The position numbers and the translations under genes are program-made. Of a stretch of 41,267 bases of DNA, positions 40,442 to 41,267 are shown in pieces. Source of the stretch: an uncultured Hymenobacter sp. (GTDB taxonomy: Bacteria > Bacteroidota > Bacteroidia > Cytophagales > Hymenobacteraceae); assembly GCA_913778455.1 (NCBI GenBank), contig CAJYVK010000373.1, forward strand, positions 1 through 41,267, read 5' to 3'. How positions within the stretch are numbered: position 1 is the first letter of the stretch; every line of letters begins with the position of its first letter. Below the pieces are notes generated by a model. The model was not told the origin of the DNA, searched no databases, and worked only from the letters and a program-made list of their open reading frames with translations.

Positions 40442-41267
40442 TTAACTCTGCAGCAGTTCGGCCAGGGTAACGGGGTCGGCATTACCCCCCGTAAGTACCA
40501 GTACGGTATGCTGGCTGGGGGGCAGGCTGGCGCGGTGGCGCAGCAGCGCCGCCAGCGGCAGGGCGGCCGTGGGCTCCACTACCAGGCGGGCTTCGAGCAG
40601 CAGGCGACGGGCGGCGGCGCGTAGCTCGGTCTCGCTCACGGTCACGATATCGTCGGCGTACTGCCGCAGGTGGGCGAAAGTCAACTCGCTCACGGCCAGG
40701 GTACGCACGCCATCGGCCAGCGTGCGGTTGGTATCGGCGGCGGGCCACTCCACCACCCGGCCGGCGCGGAAGGAAGCCTGGGCATCGGCGGCCAGCTCGG
40801 GCTCTACCCCAATAACCTTCACGCTCGGCTTCAGCAGCTTGAGGGCCGCCGCTACGCCGCCCAGCAGGCCCCCGCCGCCCACCGGGGCCAGCACTAGGTC
40901 CACGCTGGGTAGGTCTTCGAAGATTTCCAGGCCCACGGTGGCCTGGCCGGCTATCACGTAGGGGTCGTCGAAGGGCGGCACCAGCACGGGCGGCTCGGCG
41001 GCCCCGGCCAGCAGGCGGGCGGCTACGTCCTCGCGCTTTTCGCGGGCCGGGTCGTAGAGCAGCACCTCGGCCCCGAGGGCGCGGGTGGCCTCGATTTTCA
41101 CGCGCGGAGCATTGGTAGGCATAATAATGGTGGCCCGCAGGCCCAGCTGCCGGGCGGCGTAGGCCACGCCCTGGGCATGGTTGCCGCTGCTGTAAGCCAG
41201 TACCCCCCGTGCCCGCTCGGCCTCGCTGAGCGCCAGAATGCGGTTGCCAGCCCCCCTAATCTTAAAG
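40442..41267 (-). CDS. Threonine/serine dehydratase (PLP fold type II), N-terminus cut by window edge
   Basis: About 275 residues of a PLP-dependent dehydratase or serine racemase relative, cut at its 5' end. The catalytic Lys is in FKIRGAGN, right at the window edge. Then come SSGNHAQGVAYAAR (substrate loop), TIIMPTNAPRVK, and the phosphate-binding Gly loop PVGGGGLLGG. The C-terminal part has LADGVRTLAVSELTF and ends VLVLTGGNADPVTLAELLQ, with no ACT regulatory domain, so it is of the catabolic/short type (TdcB, serine racemase) rather than feedback-inhibited IlvA. The missing start would need only about 45-60 more residues. Confidence 0.88.
   Translation of the reverse strand, partial: FKIRGAGNRILALSEAERARGVLAYSSGNHAQGVAYAARQLGLRATIIMPTNAPRVKIEATRALGAEVLLYDPAREKREDVAARLLAGAAEPPVLVPPFDDPYVIAGQATVGLEIFEDLPSVDLVLAPVGGGGLLGGVAAALKLLKPSVKVIGVEPELAADAQASFRAGRVVEWPAADTNRTLADGVRTLAVSELTFAHLRQYADDIVTVSETELRAAARRLLLEARLVVEPTAALPLAALLRHRASLPPSQHTVLVLTGGNADPVTLAELLQS

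Overview
The window looks like a chromosomal segment of a high-GC member of the Bacteroidota, most like Hymenobacter or a close Cytophagales relative. The signs are Oar-type TonB-dependent receptors with peptidase-regulatory domains, a secreted SBBP-repeat protein with a gliding-motility/T9SS type B C-terminal domain, a DUF4292-type lipoprotein, many lipobox lipoproteins, no Shine-Dalgarno pattern, and promoter -7 boxes of the Bacteroidota form TAnnTTTG (mostly TACCTTTG) shortly before genes. There is no phage, transposase or CRISPR array. The genus is an inference.

Layout. 1-3168 (minus): the N-terminal three quarters of penicillin-binding protein 2 (cut by the window edge), two small roadblock/LC7-like proteins and a one-pass membrane protein with a peptidase-regulatory-like domain. 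3585-9297: two facing gene groups that together look like a lipid-linked sugar modification pathway: a GT2 polyprenyl-phosphate glycosyltransferase and a YdjC/ChbG-type deacetylase on plus; a UPF0104 membrane protein and an ArnT-like GT39 transferase on minus; a lipoprotein and a small membrane protein lie between. 9428-10775: a Fur-family regulator, a secreted Spy-like protein and tRNA-Ala(GGC). 10949-18230 (minus): two tandem Oar-like TonB-dependent receptors. 18376-22620: an NlpC/P60 lipoprotein, a GlcD-like FAD oxidase with a small partner gene, and a Tat-exported amidase. 22793-27463: a long disordered protein, an unknown exported protein, a DinB-like protein and an M28 lipoprotein. 27599-34834: cysS, a membrane-anchored EEP nuclease-fold protein, the large T9SS cargo protein and a yeast-FCY1-like cytosine deaminase. 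34923-40298 (minus): an envelope cluster (sugar nucleotidyltransferase, TPR protein, DUF4292 lipoprotein, EnvC-like LytM protein). 40442-41267: a PLP-dependent threonine/serine dehydratase, cut by the window edge.

The most interesting signals are (1) the possible aminosugar-lipid modification locus, which has the same enzyme set as the FlmF2-NaxD-FlmK route of Francisella; and (2) the intergenic DNA. Several gene junctions hold heptamer-periodic words in inverted flanks (three different words), long perfect palindromes, and one palindrome nested inside a heptamer element. Some of these supply the stop or start codons of the adjoining genes.

Starts were chosen by ATG/GTG position, signal peptide fit and the position of TAnnTTTG boxes. 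All family assignments come from reading motifs, not from database searches.
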